From JAGPKI01 sp052034135 (lineage in GTDB: Bacteria > Caldisericota > Caldisericia > UBA6126 > JAGPKI01), in assembly GCA_052034135.1 (NCBI GenBank), contig JBPOJC010000004.1, positions 1 through 24,161 of the forward strand: DNA of 24,161 nt, written 5' to 3'. Below the pieces are notes generated by a model that was not told the origin of the DNA, searched no databases, and saw only the letters and a program-made list of their open reading frames with translations. Within the stretch, counting starts at the first letter, position 1. Each line of letters opens with the position of its first letter. Below are positions 7,476-16,407 of this stretch, in pieces. The position numbers and the translations under genes are program-made.

Positions 7476-8339
7476 ATGAATTTTCCATATGGAAAAAAAA
7501 AGCCATTTATAAGGCTTTTAGGTATAATTTTTGGAAGCCTTATTGATGCTTTTGGCTATGCTGCTTTTTTAGTTCCAAACAAATTAAATCTTGGCGGTAT
7601 AGCTGGTATAGCTACAATCTTATATCATCTTACAGGAATGCCTGTTGGTATTCTGTACATTCTTTTTAATATACCAATATTTATTCTTGCCTTTTTCAAA
7701 TTAGACAAAAAAGTTTTATTAAGAACTGGCATAACCCTTATATTTAACGGATTAGCAATAGATTTACTTATGAAATTTTTAAATTACCTACCATTAACTG
7801 ATAATCTTCTACTTGCGTCGATTTATGGTGGAGTTTTGTCTGGAATTGGAATTGGTTTAGTTTTTAGGTCTCGTGGCTCTCTTGGTGGAACTGACCTTCT
7901 TGCTCAGGTTATATTTTCCTACACTCATTTTTCTTTTGGACAGATTGTATTTTTTATTGATGCAACAGTAATTCTTTTAACTGCAGTTGTATTTAAAAAT
8001 GCTGAACTTGCATTATTGCCACTTTTAGCTCTATTTATTCTTGGTAAAGTGGTGGATACTGTGCAAGAAGGAATTTCAACTGCAAAAGTAGCACTGATAA
8101 TTACTAATGAAGATGAAAAAGTTCGAAAATATATTCTTGATGAAATGAGCAGAGGTGTTACTATTTTAAAAGGCTATGGAGGCTATTCTGAGAAAGATAA
8201 AAAAATATTATTATGCGCTTTTTCCCGTTCTCAAATTACAAGCTTTAAGGAAAATATTTATTCTTTGGATCCGGAGGCTTTTATTATGATTGGTAGTCTT
8301 GACGAGATTATTGGTGAGGGTTTTAAAAGTGGTTTCTGA
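7476..8339 (+). CDS. YitT family membrane protein (DUF161 + DUF2179)
   Basis: The product is 287 residues. The ATG at 7476 lies two bases after the previous stop and no Shine-Dalgarno is obvious, so translation is probably coupled. Five to six membrane helices occupy residues 12-190, including the family's FLVPNKLNLGGIAGIATILY and RSRGSLGGTDLLAQV segments. A soluble C-terminal DUF2179 domain (about 205-280: STAKVALIITNEDEKVRKYI, GVTILKGYGGYSEKDKKILL) has the usual small alpha/beta pattern. The length is normal and no defect is seen. The family is widespread in low-GC bacteria and its transport substrate is unknown. The last 11 bases overlap ftsE. Confidence 0.9.
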   Translation: MNFPYGKKKPFIRLLGIIFGSLIDAFGYAAFLVPNKLNLGGIAGIATILYHLTGMPVGILYILFNIPIFILAFFKLDKKVLLRTGITLIFNGLAIDLLMKFLNYLPLTDNLLLASIYGGVLSGIGIGLVFRSRGSLGGTDLLAQVIFSYTHFSFGQIVFFIDATVILLTAVVFKNAELALLPLLALFILGKVVDTVQEGISTAKVALIITNEDEKVRKYILDEMSRGVTILKGYGGYSEKDKKILLCAFSRSQITSFKENIYSLDPEAFIMIGSLDEIIGEGFKSGF

Positions 8340-9018
8340 AATAAGCACTAAATTACTTGTTGCAAAGGATATTACTAAGTCTTATCCACCAAATGTTACT
8401 GCAGTAAATCATATAAGTTTGTCAGTTGATAGAGGAGAATTTTTATTTATCACCGGGAAATCTGGTGCAGGCAAAACTACCTTGATAAGACTATTATCCA
8501 AGCAAGAAGAGCCTGATAGCGGGAAACTATTTATTGCTGGTAAGGATATTACTTCAATTCCGAAATCGAAAGGTTATGTTGTTAGAAGAGAGTTAGGAGT
8601 AGTTTTTCAGGACTTTAAACTCATTGACTATAAAACTGTATTTGAGAATGTATCATTTGCCCTTGAAATGCTTGGATATCCAAATTCCTATATAAATGAA
8701 AAAACTTATGAAGTTTTAAGTGTTGTTGGACTTAAAGATAAAATGAAATTATTTCCAAAAGAACTTTCCGGGGGCGAGCAACAGAGAGTAGCAATAGCTA
8801 GAGCAATTGTCAACAATCCAATTATTTTATTTGCTGATGAACCAACTGGTAATTTGGACTGGAAGACATCTTTTGAATTAATGGATCTTTTTCTGGCTAT
8901 TAATAAGAGAGGTTCAACCATTGTTATGGCAACTCACAATGAAGATATTGTAAAAAAGCTAAAAAAACGTAATCTTGTTATGGATAAAGGGAAAAAAGTT
9001 GATGAGATTTTTTATTGA
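8329..9018 (+). CDS. ftsE: Cell division ATP-binding protein FtsE
   Basis: The product is 229 residues from GTG 8329, which has GGTGAGGG about eight bases upstream. An earlier GTG at 8290 would add out-of-family residues. It is the ABC ATPase that energises FtsX at the division site. Motifs: Walker A GKSGAGKTT (44-52), Q-loop VFQDFKLI, signature LSGGEQQRVAIARA (from about 146), Walker B ILFADEPTG with D170/E171, and switch His in MATHNEDIV. The ILFADEPTGNLDWKTS sequence and the short single-domain length are typical of FtsE. It overlaps yitT upstream and ftsX downstream (17 bases). FtsEX with an adjacent M23 gene is the classical set for controlled peptidoglycan cleavage. Confidence 0.95.
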   Translation: MVSEISTKLLVAKDITKSYPPNVTAVNHISLSVDRGEFLFITGKSGAGKTTLIRLLSKQEEPDSGKLFIAGKDITSIPKSKGYVVRRELGVVFQDFKLIDYKTVFENVSFALEMLGYPNSYINEKTYEVLSVVGLKDKMKLFPKELSGGEQQRVAIARAIVNNPIILFADEPTGNLDWKTSFELMDLFLAINKRGSTIVMATHNEDIVKKLKKRNLVMDKGKKVDEIFY

Positions 9019-9877
9019 TATTAAAAGAGAACTTAAAGAAGCTATTATAAACTTTAAGCGAAACGGAATAATGAGCCTTGGGTGTATCATTATTTCGACA
9101 ATTGCTTTACTATCTCTTGGCGTTACATTACTTATCTCGGTTTATGGTAATTATGCTGTAGCTTCTATAGGAAATAGGCTAAAAGTCACAGCATTTTTTA
9201 AAAACCAGGCAACAGAAGCGAACATTAATGAGGTAGTTTTAAAAGTAAAATCTCTTCCTCAAGTTAAAGAAGTAATTTATATTTCGCCAGAGAAAGCATT
9301 AGAAGAACTAAAGCAAAATTTTGAAGATTTAGATATGCTTGAAACAAGTGCTATACCACCCTCAATAAGGATCACTCCAAAAAATTCAAATGAAATAAAT
9401 TATGTGATTGAAGAAATTAAAAAATTCCCACAAGTTGAATCAATAAATGATGTTTCGGATATAGCTAATTCTTATTCGAGCATGGTAAGAATAGTCACTA
9501 TGATCTCGATTTCGATAATTATTTTTTTCTTTGCTGGTTTTATTTTTATGATTTCATCAGCAACAAATCTCGCCATTTATTCTTTTAGAAAAGAAATTGA
9601 AATAATGCAATTGATTGGATCATCAAGAGCATATGTGAGGAATCCGTTTCTTTTTTTAGGCGGATTTTATGGCTTGATTGGTGCTTTAATATCTTCTCTC
9701 CTCATATTTCCGTTATCTAAGGAAGTGGATAAAATTTATAGAAGTTTTATGTTTTATGTTCCGATAGAGTTTAATAATTTGAGAGTGCTAATATTTATAT
9801 GTGTGAGTATTATAATAATAGGTATAATAGGTGGCATAACTGCGTCAGCTATTTCTGTAAAAAGGTATTTAAAATGA
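9002..9877 (+). CDS. ftsX: Cell division permease-like protein FtsX
   Basis: The product is 291 residues from ATG 9002, which starts within the last codons of ftsE; upstream in-frame ATG 8975 gives a poorer N-terminus. There are four membrane helices: one at about 22-48, then an extracellular domain (about 50-165) with the family's KVTAFFKNQATEANINEV and LPQVKEVIYISPEKALEELK segments. A second helix is at about 166-192, then the conserved YSFRKEIEIMQLIGSSRAYVRNPFL loop and two more helices to the C-terminus. FtsX passes FtsE ATPase cycles to an extracellular hydrolase activator. The stop overlaps the next ATG (ATGA), so the hydrolase gene is translationally coupled. Confidence 0.94.
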   Translation: MRFFIDIKRELKEAIINFKRNGIMSLGCIIISTIALLSLGVTLLISVYGNYAVASIGNRLKVTAFFKNQATEANINEVVLKVKSLPQVKEVIYISPEKALEELKQNFEDLDMLETSAIPPSIRITPKNSNEINYVIEEIKKFPQVESINDVSDIANSYSSMVRIVTMISISIIIFFFAGFIFMISSATNLAIYSFRKEIEIMQLIGSSRAYVRNPFLFLGGFYGLIGALISSLLIFPLSKEVDKIYRSFMFYVPIEFNNLRVLIFICVSIIIIGIIGGITASAISVKRYLK

Positions 9878-11055
9878 AAAAAGTAGTAATTATTTTTATT
9901 TTAATATTTACTGTGTGTTCCATACAACCCTTTTATAAAGTTTCTTCAGTTGATGAAATAGAAGATCTCACAAATAAAATTGAAGAGAAGAAAAAAGAAA
10001 CAGAGCGGATAAATAAAGCAATAGATGAAATTAATGCAATTATCGAAGATCAAAAAAAGGAAAAGGAAAGTATATTAACTGAATTAAATAAACTTGAGAA
10101 TCAAATCTCAATAGTTAGTAAAGAGTTGGAACTGTTATCAAACGAAGAGGAAAAATTAAAACTATCATATACAAAATGCTTAAAAGAACTCGAGATTCTT
10201 GATAATTCTATTGAAACAGGCGAAGAGCAATTAAACAAAATTTTATTTACTCTATACAAAAATTACACTCTTAACTATTCTGCATTTATTTTTTCTTCAA
10301 AATCATTTAATGAAATAATGGATAAAAGTATTTATCTACAGTTTCTTATATCAGCTGACAAAAGTTATATAAATGAGCTAAAAGATAATAAAGAAAAAAA
10401 ATCCTCTCTTCTTAAAGAACAGGTTGATAGCCAGGTAAGATTATCAGTTTTAGTGGATGAGAAAAAAAAGAAAAGTGATGAATTGAGTGGTCTTGAGAAG
10501 AAAAAAGAAAATCAAATATCAAAGCTTGCTTTTGAATTGGAAACATCTAAAAACGAGCTCAAATCACTAATTGAAGCACAGGAAAGAACTGAAAGAGAAA
10601 TCAGAGAATTGATAAAAATAAGAGAAGAAGAAATTAAAAGAAGAAAATTTAAACAAACTCCGATGGGACCATTGATTTGGCCTGTGAATGGAACTGTGAC
10701 AAAAGGTTCAGGTTTTGGTATGAGGCTTCACCCAATATTTGGTGTTTATAGAATGCACACAGGAATTGATATAGATGCTCCATACGGTACTCCTGTTAAG
10801 GCAGTTCAAAGTGGATATATTATATATGCAGATTGGCTTGGCGGATACGGTAATACTGTCATTATTCAGCACGATGAAAAACATTCAACTTTATACGGAC
10901 ATTTAAGATCATTTAATGTTAAAAACGACCAATATGTTAAACAGGGAGATATTATCGGAAAAGTTGGCTCAACAGGTTGGTCGACCTCGCCACACCTTCA
11001 TTTCGAGGTAAGAATTAACGGCGATCCAGTAGATCCTCTAAATTTCTTACCATAA
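9874..11055 (+). CDS. EnvC-like coiled-coil murein hydrolase (M23/LytM)
   Basis: The product is 393 residues from ATG 9874, the start that overlaps the ftsX stop. A signal peptide is at 1-24, followed by a long charged coiled coil (about 30-265), then a linker and a LytM domain (268-393). The zinc/catalytic set is complete: a first His in GFGMRLHPIFG, H295 and D299 in MHTGIDID, and the HxH pair H374/H376 in SPHLHFEV. In E. coli EnvC the metal site is degenerate and the protein only activates amidases. Here the residues are intact, so direct DD- or LD-endopeptidase activity is likely, with FtsEX controlling the coiled coil. The genes ftsE, ftsX and this one form one unit, ending with no clear terminator. 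Confidence 0.92.
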   Translation: MKKVVIIFILIFTVCSIQPFYKVSSVDEIEDLTNKIEEKKKETERINKAIDEINAIIEDQKKEKESILTELNKLENQISIVSKELELLSNEEEKLKLSYTKCLKELEILDNSIETGEEQLNKILFTLYKNYTLNYSAFIFSSKSFNEIMDKSIYLQFLISADKSYINELKDNKEKKSSLLKEQVDSQVRLSVLVDEKKKKSDELSGLEKKKENQISKLAFELETSKNELKSLIEAQERTEREIRELIKIREEEIKRRKFKQTPMGPLIWPVNGTVTKGSGFGMRLHPIFGVYRMHTGIDIDAPYGTPVKAVQSGYIIYADWLGGYGNTVIIQHDEKHSTLYGHLRSFNVKNDQYVKQGDIIGKVGSTGWSTSPHLHFEVRINGDPVDPLNFLP

Positions 11056-11077
11056 CTTTTAATTAAATAATTTCTAT

Positions 11078-11106
11078 TTGACCCTAATTTATACTTGTTG
11101 TATTAT
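11078..11106 (+). promoter_or_regulatory. Promoter of the ctpA-ATPase unit
   Basis: TTGACC (11078-11083), 17 bases, then TATTAT (11101-11106) is close to the housekeeping consensus. It lies in the 83-base gap before the S41 peptidase gene, leaving a leader of roughly 25 bases with a GGAT ribosome binding site. Confidence 0.72.
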
Positions 11107-11138
11107 TGGCTTGTTAATTTTTAAAAAAAGGATAATAA

Positions 11139-12257
11139 ATGAAAAATTATATAAAGAGCAATTTAACAATAGTTTTAATTTGTGTTTTAGCTTTTGTCTT
11201 TGGTTATGGAACAGCAATATTTCGGTATGGATTTAATGATTTACCAATCACAAGATTTTCAATTTCAACTGTCAGAAATAATTACGTAGAGAAGGTTAAT
11301 GATGAAACAATTGCTAAAGGAGTTGTGGATTCATTAGGAGATCCTTTTAGCAGTTATTTAACTAAAGATGAACTTAAATCTTTTGAAACTCAAATTTCAA
11401 GCAATTATGTTGGAATAGGCATAATAATATCAAGTATTGATAACAAAATTAAAATCATTAGAGTGTTAGACAATTCACCAGCTAAAAAGGCTGGATTGGA
11501 AGAGGATTCAGAGATAGTCAAAGTAAATGGAATAGATGTTCAAGGAAAAGAGCTTGAAAGTGTGTCAGCATTAATAAGAGGTCCAGAACAAACCTCAGTT
11601 GTTTTAACTATTACTAAAAATAATATAACAAAGGAGATCGTATTAAAAAGAGAAAGAGTTGAAATAGAAACTGTATCAGGAATGATGGTTTCACCCGAAA
11701 TAGCATACATAAAAATATATTCTTTTAATTTAAATACTGATGATGAATTTAATAAAGTTCTTGATCAATTGATTAAGAACAATCCTAAAGGTTTAATTCT
11801 TGATCTTCGTGATAACGGAGGCGGAATATTGGAAGTAACTGAAAATATAGCGAAGAGGCTATTAAAAGATGGTTCTATATTTCTTTATGTGCAGGATAGA
11901 AATAATGAGCCGAAGCCTCAATATATTTATAATGCAAATCCAATAAATATTCCCATAGTAGTCATAGTTAACAGAAATTCAGCTTCTGCTTCTGAAGTTT
12001 TAGCTGGTGCTATTAGAGACAATAATGTAGGCAAAATATTAGGAGAGAAAACTTATGGAAAGGCAACTATACAAAAGATTTTCTATTCTCCTTTTTCGGA
12101 TGGAGCAATAAAATTAACCGTACAGAAATATCTAACTCCTAATAAGTATGATTTAAATAAAAATGGTTTAACTCCTGATATACCATTTTCAGATCTTACT
12201 GAAAGCAGTAATCCAAAAGAAGATAAGGCCATAAAGAAAGCATTAGAACTTTTCTAA
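11139..12257 (+). CDS. ctpA: C-terminal processing peptidase, S41 family
   Basis: The product is 372 residues, with GGATAA about six bases before the ATG. One N-terminal membrane anchor (about 8-30) holds the protein on the outer face of the membrane. A PDZ domain (about 85-170; VGIGIIISS, NSPAKKAGLEEDSEIVKVNG) selects substrate C-termini. The peptidase core carries GLILDLRDNGGG (about 225-236), the nucleophile in NSASASE (S283 by its 25-residue spacing to the lysine) and the general base K308 in KTYGKATIQ. All are intact. The protein is of normal length for a PDZ-S41 protease but has no C-terminal peptidoglycan-binding domain. Placement directly after FtsEX-M23 is widespread in low-GC and thermophilic bacteria. 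The next gene follows after 23 bases. Confidence 0.93.
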   Translation: MKNYIKSNLTIVLICVLAFVFGYGTAIFRYGFNDLPITRFSISTVRNNYVEKVNDETIAKGVVDSLGDPFSSYLTKDELKSFETQISSNYVGIGIIISSIDNKIKIIRVLDNSPAKKAGLEEDSEIVKVNGIDVQGKELESVSALIRGPEQTSVVLTITKNNITKEIVLKRERVEIETVSGMMVSPEIAYIKIYSFNLNTDDEFNKVLDQLIKNNPKGLILDLRDNGGGILEVTENIAKRLLKDGSIFLYVQDRNNEPKPQYIYNANPINIPIVVIVNRNSASASEVLAGAIRDNNVGKILGEKTYGKATIQKIFYSPFSDGAIKLTVQKYLTPNKYDLNKNGLTPDIPFSDLTESSNPKEDKAIKKALELF

Positions 12258-12280
12258 AACTAATAAAAAGGTGAATTATA

Positions 12281-14881
12281 ATGGATCAATTCTATAAACT
12301 TTCATGCAAAGAAACAGCTAAAAAGCTTTCAACTAATATTGAGTCTGGTCTATCAGAAAAAGAAGCAAAGATAAGACTAAAAAAATATGGTCCAAATAAA
12401 ATTAGTGAGGAAAAAGGGAAATCTCCTTTAAGAATATTTATAGCTCAATTTCAAAGTGTTTTAATCATAATTTTAATCATTGCTGCTATTGTTTCTTTTT
12501 TCCTTGGAGATACTGTTGAAAGCGTGGCAATTCTTTTTGTTGTTGTATTAAATGCTATTCTTGGATTCGTCCAGGAGTATCGAGCTGATAAATCAGTAAA
12601 AGCTTTAAAAGAGCTTGTGTCTCCTATTGCTAAGGTTATTAGAGATGGTAAAAGGAAAGAAATACCCCAGGAAGAAGTTACTGTTGGAGATATCGTAATT
12701 TTAGATTCGGGTGATAAGATTCCTGCAGATTTGCGTATAATTGAAAGTGCAAGGCTTCAAATTGATGAGTCGATACTTACTGGCGAATCAACAACAATAG
12801 ATAAAACTGACGAAGTAATCCAGAATGAGATAAATAGTATTGGAGATATGGTTAATATGGCTTTTATGGGAACTATAGTAACCTTTGGAAGGGGTAAAGG
12901 TATAGCAGTTAAAATTGGTAAAGATACTGAATTAGGTAAAATTGCTTCATTAGCTCAAAATATTGACGTTGAGAAAACTCCTCTTGAGAAAAAGTTAGAT
13001 TTATTCTCAAAAAGGCTTTCTCTTATACTTGGTATAATTTGTATTGTTATATTTGTACTTAATCTAAAAAATGCAGGAACAGGTTTAAAAGCCATTCAAG
13101 ATACATTTATATTTGCAGTTTCGCTTGCAGTTGCGGCAATTCCTGAAAGCTTACCAGCTGTTACCACTATTGTCTTATCTTTAGGCATAGGAAGAATGAG
13201 TAAACGTAATGCAGTAGTTAAGAGACTTTCATCAGTTGAAACACTTGGTTCTACTACTGTAATTTGCACCGATAAGACTGGTACAATCACCGAAAATAAA
13301 ATGAAAGTTTCGGTTATTTATTGCAATGGAATAGAATATGTAATTGATAATGGTTTACCTAAAGATAAAACACTAAACAAAATTAAGGAAGTATGTTATT
13401 TTGATAACGATGCCATAATAGAAGGAGAGCGACAAATAGGTGACCCCACAGAGGTTGCACTTCTTGAAATTTGTGAAGATTTGGATGGTAAATTAGCAAA
13501 TATAAGGTTTAGTAGTAGGATTTATGAATTACCTTTTGATTCTGCTAGAAAAATGATGAGCACAGTTAATGAAATAAATGGAAAAAAATATTTTTATACA
13601 AAAGGAGCTTATGAGGAAGTAGCAAAAAGCTCTAATACAGTCTTGTTTAATGGAAAGTTGGTCCCATTTACCGAACTTAAAGGTGAATTTGATAAAAAGG
13701 TTTTAGAGCTTAGCAGTAAAGGCTATAGAGTACTTGCAGCAGCATTTAAGGAAGTAAATAATGATTATACCGAAGATAATCTAACATTCTTGGGTCTTAT
13801 TGCTATGAGGGATCCAATAAGAAAAGAAGTATTTAAGGCTATAGATACTTGCAAAAAAGCAGGAATAAGAGTAATAATGCTAACAGGAGATCATATAGAA
13901 ACAGCCAAAGCCTACGCAAGAGAGCTGGGACTCATGAATGATTCTAATATGGCTTACTCTCATTCAGATTTAGATAAGATTACTGACTTGGAGCTTAAAG
14001 AGATTTTAAAAAAAGCAAATGTCTTTGCAAGAATAAACCCAGAGGATAAATATAGAATTGTTACTATTCTTAAAGAAATGGGTGAAGTAGTAGCTATGAC
14101 AGGAGACGGTGTAAATGATGCCCCAGCCCTTAGAAAAGCTGATATTGGTGTTGCCATGGGGAAGCGAGGAACAGATTTAGCAAGAGAGGTCTCAGACTTA
14201 GTTCTTCTTGATGATAATTTTGCAACAATTGTAAATGCAATCGAAGAAGGAAGAGTTATTTATGATAACATAAAGAAAACAATATTCTTTCTTTTATCCT
14301 GTAATTTTGGAGAAATATTTTTAATTGTTGGAACGATGATTCTATCACTTAAAATGCCACTTGGACCATTACATCTATTATGGTTAAACCTTTTAACTGA
14401 TAGTTTTCCCGCATTAGCTCTTGGGTTTGAGAAAGCAGAGGCTAATGTGATGAGTCCAAGAAAGGCAAAAGATAATGACATAATGAATAAAAGTTTTCTG
14501 CTTGGAATAATTCTCCAGGCTATATTTATTTCTTTCGGGGCTCTTTTGCTTTATATAAGAAATTATTCCATAGAAAATTATGCATTTGCTGTAACAATGT
14601 GTTTTGCAGGAATAGTTGTAATTGAACTTTTAAGAGCGTTATCTGCTCGCTCTCAGAATGAATTTCTTTTAAAAATCGGGGTTTTATCTAATAAGAATAT
14701 GTTATTAGCACAATGCGTATCTTTTGCTCTACTTTTGCCTGCTCTTTATGGACCACTCTCAAGAGTGCTTTTCAATTCAGTTCCACTAAACTTACAGAAT
14801 TGGATAGAGGTAATAATAGTGTCATTTGTTGTACTTATACTTGCAGAATTAAGAAAGGTTTTCTTAAAAGTTCACTCCTAA
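12281..14881 (+). CDS. Calcium-type cation-transporting P-type ATPase (P2A)
   Basis: The product is 866 residues with AAAAGGTGA before the ATG. It pumps cations, most likely Ca2+, out of the cell using ATP. Order: cation-ATPase N-domain (1-70), M1-M2, actuator domain with TGES (167-170), M3-M4 with PESLP (288-292), phosphorylation motif DKTGT (D331), nucleotide domain with KGAYEEV, and hinge TGDGVNDAP (607-615). Six C-terminal helices follow. Ca-binding side chains known from SERCA are present: the M4 glutamate (E289), N675 and E678 in M5 (SCNFGEIF), and N703, T706 and D707 in M6 (WLNLLTDSFPALALG). This argues for two Ca sites rather than the single-site bacterial type. It shares the ctpA promoter. 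A weak AT-only hairpin (14884-14897) follows. Confidence 0.93.
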   Translation: MDQFYKLSCKETAKKLSTNIESGLSEKEAKIRLKKYGPNKISEEKGKSPLRIFIAQFQSVLIIILIIAAIVSFFLGDTVESVAILFVVVLNAILGFVQEYRADKSVKALKELVSPIAKVIRDGKRKEIPQEEVTVGDIVILDSGDKIPADLRIIESARLQIDESILTGESTTIDKTDEVIQNEINSIGDMVNMAFMGTIVTFGRGKGIAVKIGKDTELGKIASLAQNIDVEKTPLEKKLDLFSKRLSLILGIICIVIFVLNLKNAGTGLKAIQDTFIFAVSLAVAAIPESLPAVTTIVLSLGIGRMSKRNAVVKRLSSVETLGSTTVICTDKTGTITENKMKVSVIYCNGIEYVIDNGLPKDKTLNKIKEVCYFDNDAIIEGERQIGDPTEVALLEICEDLDGKLANIRFSSRIYELPFDSARKMMSTVNEINGKKYFYTKGAYEEVAKSSNTVLFNGKLVPFTELKGEFDKKVLELSSKGYRVLAAAFKEVNNDYTEDNLTFLGLIAMRDPIRKEVFKAIDTCKKAGIRVIMLTGDHIETAKAYARELGLMNDSNMAYSHSDLDKITDLELKEILKKANVFARINPEDKYRIVTILKEMGEVVAMTGDGVNDAPALRKADIGVAMGKRGTDLAREVSDLVLLDDNFATIVNAIEEGRVIYDNIKKTIFFLLSCNFGEIFLIVGTMILSLKMPLGPLHLLWLNLLTDSFPALALGFEKAEANVMSPRKAKDNDIMNKSFLLGIILQAIFISFGALLLYIRNYSIENYAFAVTMCFAGIVVIELLRALSARSQNEFLLKIGVLSNKNMLLAQCVSFALLLPALYGPLSRVLFNSVPLNLQNWIEVIIVSFVVLILAELRKVFLKVHS

Positions 14882-14907
14882 AACTAAAAGTTTTTAGTAT
14901 TTTATAT

Positions 14908-14935
14908 TTGTAGTTCTTTCTAAAAAAATTATAAA
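14908..14935 (+). promoter_or_regulatory. Possible promoter for the 15000 gene
   Basis: TTGTAG (14908-14913), 16 bases, TATAAA (14930-14935) lies in the 118-base gap. The DNA is very AT-rich, so chance matches are likely. Confidence 0.4.
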
Positions 14936-14999
14936 TAATTGTTAGTAAAATTATAAAAGTGCATTCACTACCAAAGCGAATAAAAAAGGAGGCATTGAT

Positions 15000-15980
15000 G
15001 TGGAGACTGAGAACTCTCTAAGCCACAAAAATGAAGATGCTTTACCTAAAGTAATTGAGTGGGATTTCAAAGTTCCGCTTTATAATCGTTTTATTGTTCT
15101 CGATTTTTTTAAAGTATTGATTATCCCAATTTGTGTAATTCTAATTATTATAATATGGAATGAATATTCACTTAGAAAAAAAGGGTTTCTCACAAATACA
15201 GCTGATTATAAATATGCTCTTCTTTTCTTGGGTATTATTATACTTCTGATTATATTCTTGCTCTGGTTAATTTATAGAAATCGTTTCGAATCACATTTTA
15301 AGTTAAACCAGAAAGAGGCTTCGGTTTCATATGGAGGAACTACAAAGAAAAAAAATGCATTAATTAATACTCTCCTAATTATTTTTGGAATTTCTTCGCA
15401 TCGACCTGGCGCAGCAGGAACTGGGTTAATCTCTGCGTCTCGACAAACGGTGAGTGTAAATTGGAATGACGTATTTAAGGTTGTTCTTTTTCCACGAAAT
15501 AATGTAGTAGTTTTAAGAAATTCCTGGAGACAGGTTATGGTTCTCTATTGCACAAATGATAATTATGAAGAAGTTGCTAAATTTGCTACTTCTAAAGTAG
15601 AGAAGAGAAGCGAACAAATCAAAAAAGATACTAAAAAGATTAAGAAAGAACGAATTTTTATTGCTATATGTGTCCCAATTGCTATTTTTTTCGGCTTACT
15701 TCTTGGTGGACTATATAAATATTCATGGGAAAATCCAGCATTAGTATTTATTATGACAGGCCTTATGGTTTTTACTATTATCTTATCTGGAAAGACAAGA
15801 AAGTTCATGGCAAAGATTACCCTTATAAGTGCAATATTACTACTTATATATGGCCTTTATGTATTCTTTTTTATGAATAATTTCTACTTTGATTTTGACG
15901 GCGGGAGACTAATTGCTTTTTTAAGTGGTATAGCTGGAATGATTATGATTAGTATTTTATTAATTAGGAAAAAAGAATAA
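15000..15980 (+). CDS. Hypothetical polytopic membrane protein with a PH-like middle domain
   Basis: The product is 326 residues from GTG 15000, chosen because AAAGGAGG sits seven bases upstream. The ATG at 14998 is out of frame and stops after seven codons. Two membrane helices (about 32-56 and 70-91) precede a soluble middle part (about 92-215). That part has a strand-rich YcxB/PH-like pattern (SVSYGGTTKKKNALI, QTVSVNWNDVFKVVLFPRNNVVVLR, WRQVMVLYC) and a lysine-rich helix. Four closely spaced helices fill 217-323. The fold resembles bacterial PH-domain membrane proteins, but I recognise no named family and no catalytic residues. It is monocistronic, between the ATPase and tRNA-His. Bases 15981-16152 hold only AT-rich sequence with a short direct repeat (TTTAGTTATATATA, about 16036-16065). 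Confidence 0.7.
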   Translation: METENSLSHKNEDALPKVIEWDFKVPLYNRFIVLDFFKVLIIPICVILIIIIWNEYSLRKKGFLTNTADYKYALLFLGIIILLIIFLLWLIYRNRFESHFKLNQKEASVSYGGTTKKKNALINTLLIIFGISSHRPGAAGTGLISASRQTVSVNWNDVFKVVLFPRNNVVVLRNSWRQVMVLYCTNDNYEEVAKFATSKVEKRSEQIKKDTKKIKKERIFIAICVPIAIFFGLLLGGLYKYSWENPALVFIMTGLMVFTIILSGKTRKFMAKITLISAILLLIYGLYVFFFMNNFYFDFDGGRLIAFLSGIAGMIMISILLIRKKE

Positions 15981-16152
15981 TAATTCTATCAAAAATAAAT
16001 CGTACCTTCTTTGTCTGCCTATTCCAAGCTGTAAAGTTTAGTTATATATATTTTAGTTATATATACATCACCCTATTTTTGATTAATTATAAATTATATG
16101 TGAAAGTTTTATCTTTATATTAAAAGGATGAAAAATTTATTTTAGTAAATAT

Positions 16153-16230
16153 TGGGGTGAGTGAGGGGATTCGAACCCCCGACAACTGGATCCACAGTCC
16201 AGTGCTCTATCCAGCTGAGCTACACCCACC
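16153..16230 (-). tRNA. tRNA-His (anticodon GTG)
   Basis: A full cloverleaf is visible: acceptor GTGGGTG pairs with CACTCAC, the D arm has AGCTCAGCTGGATAGAGC, and the anticodon stem CTGGA/TCCAG encloses loop CTGTGGA (GTG). The T arm is GGGGGTTCGAATCCCCT. The histidine-specific extra G at -1 (16230) is encoded and faces C73. CCA is encoded at 16153-16155. Confidence 0.97.
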
Positions 16231-16299
16231 ATGTCCTTATAATTCTCTCTATAACTATCATTTTAATTATATAATTTTCAAATATTTTATTCAAGAGCG

Positions 16300-16360
16300 C
16301 GAATTGCCCTCAACTAAAATCTTGATGAAAAGCAATTATTGCCTCAAATTAAAAATCTTT
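16300..16360 (+). mobile_element. Solo end of the 1117-2245 IS family, partial
   Basis: GAATTGCCCTCAACTAAAATCTTGATGAAAAG..., read left to right, matches the reverse complement of about 2195-2243 and also 23063-23125. No transposase sequence follows; the homology stops near AAAAATCTTT and repeat cluster 2 begins about 45 bases on. Confidence 0.7.
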
Positions 16361-16407
16361 TACAAGCCATACTAAGGACGTCATAAAGGTGAAATTTACA
16401 ACCACCC

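Noticed and set aside
13096..14481. Minus-strand frames inside the P-type ATPase
   Set aside because: They are antisense shadows of a well-conserved gene, with no ribosome binding sites.
14884..14897. Terminator after the P-type ATPase
   Set aside because: The stem is six pairs, nearly all A-T, and the following T-run is interrupted; too weak to call.
16036..16065. Tandem TTTAGTTATATATA copies as an operator
   Set aside because: Only two copies in very AT-rich DNA, and not placed near a promoter that I can support.
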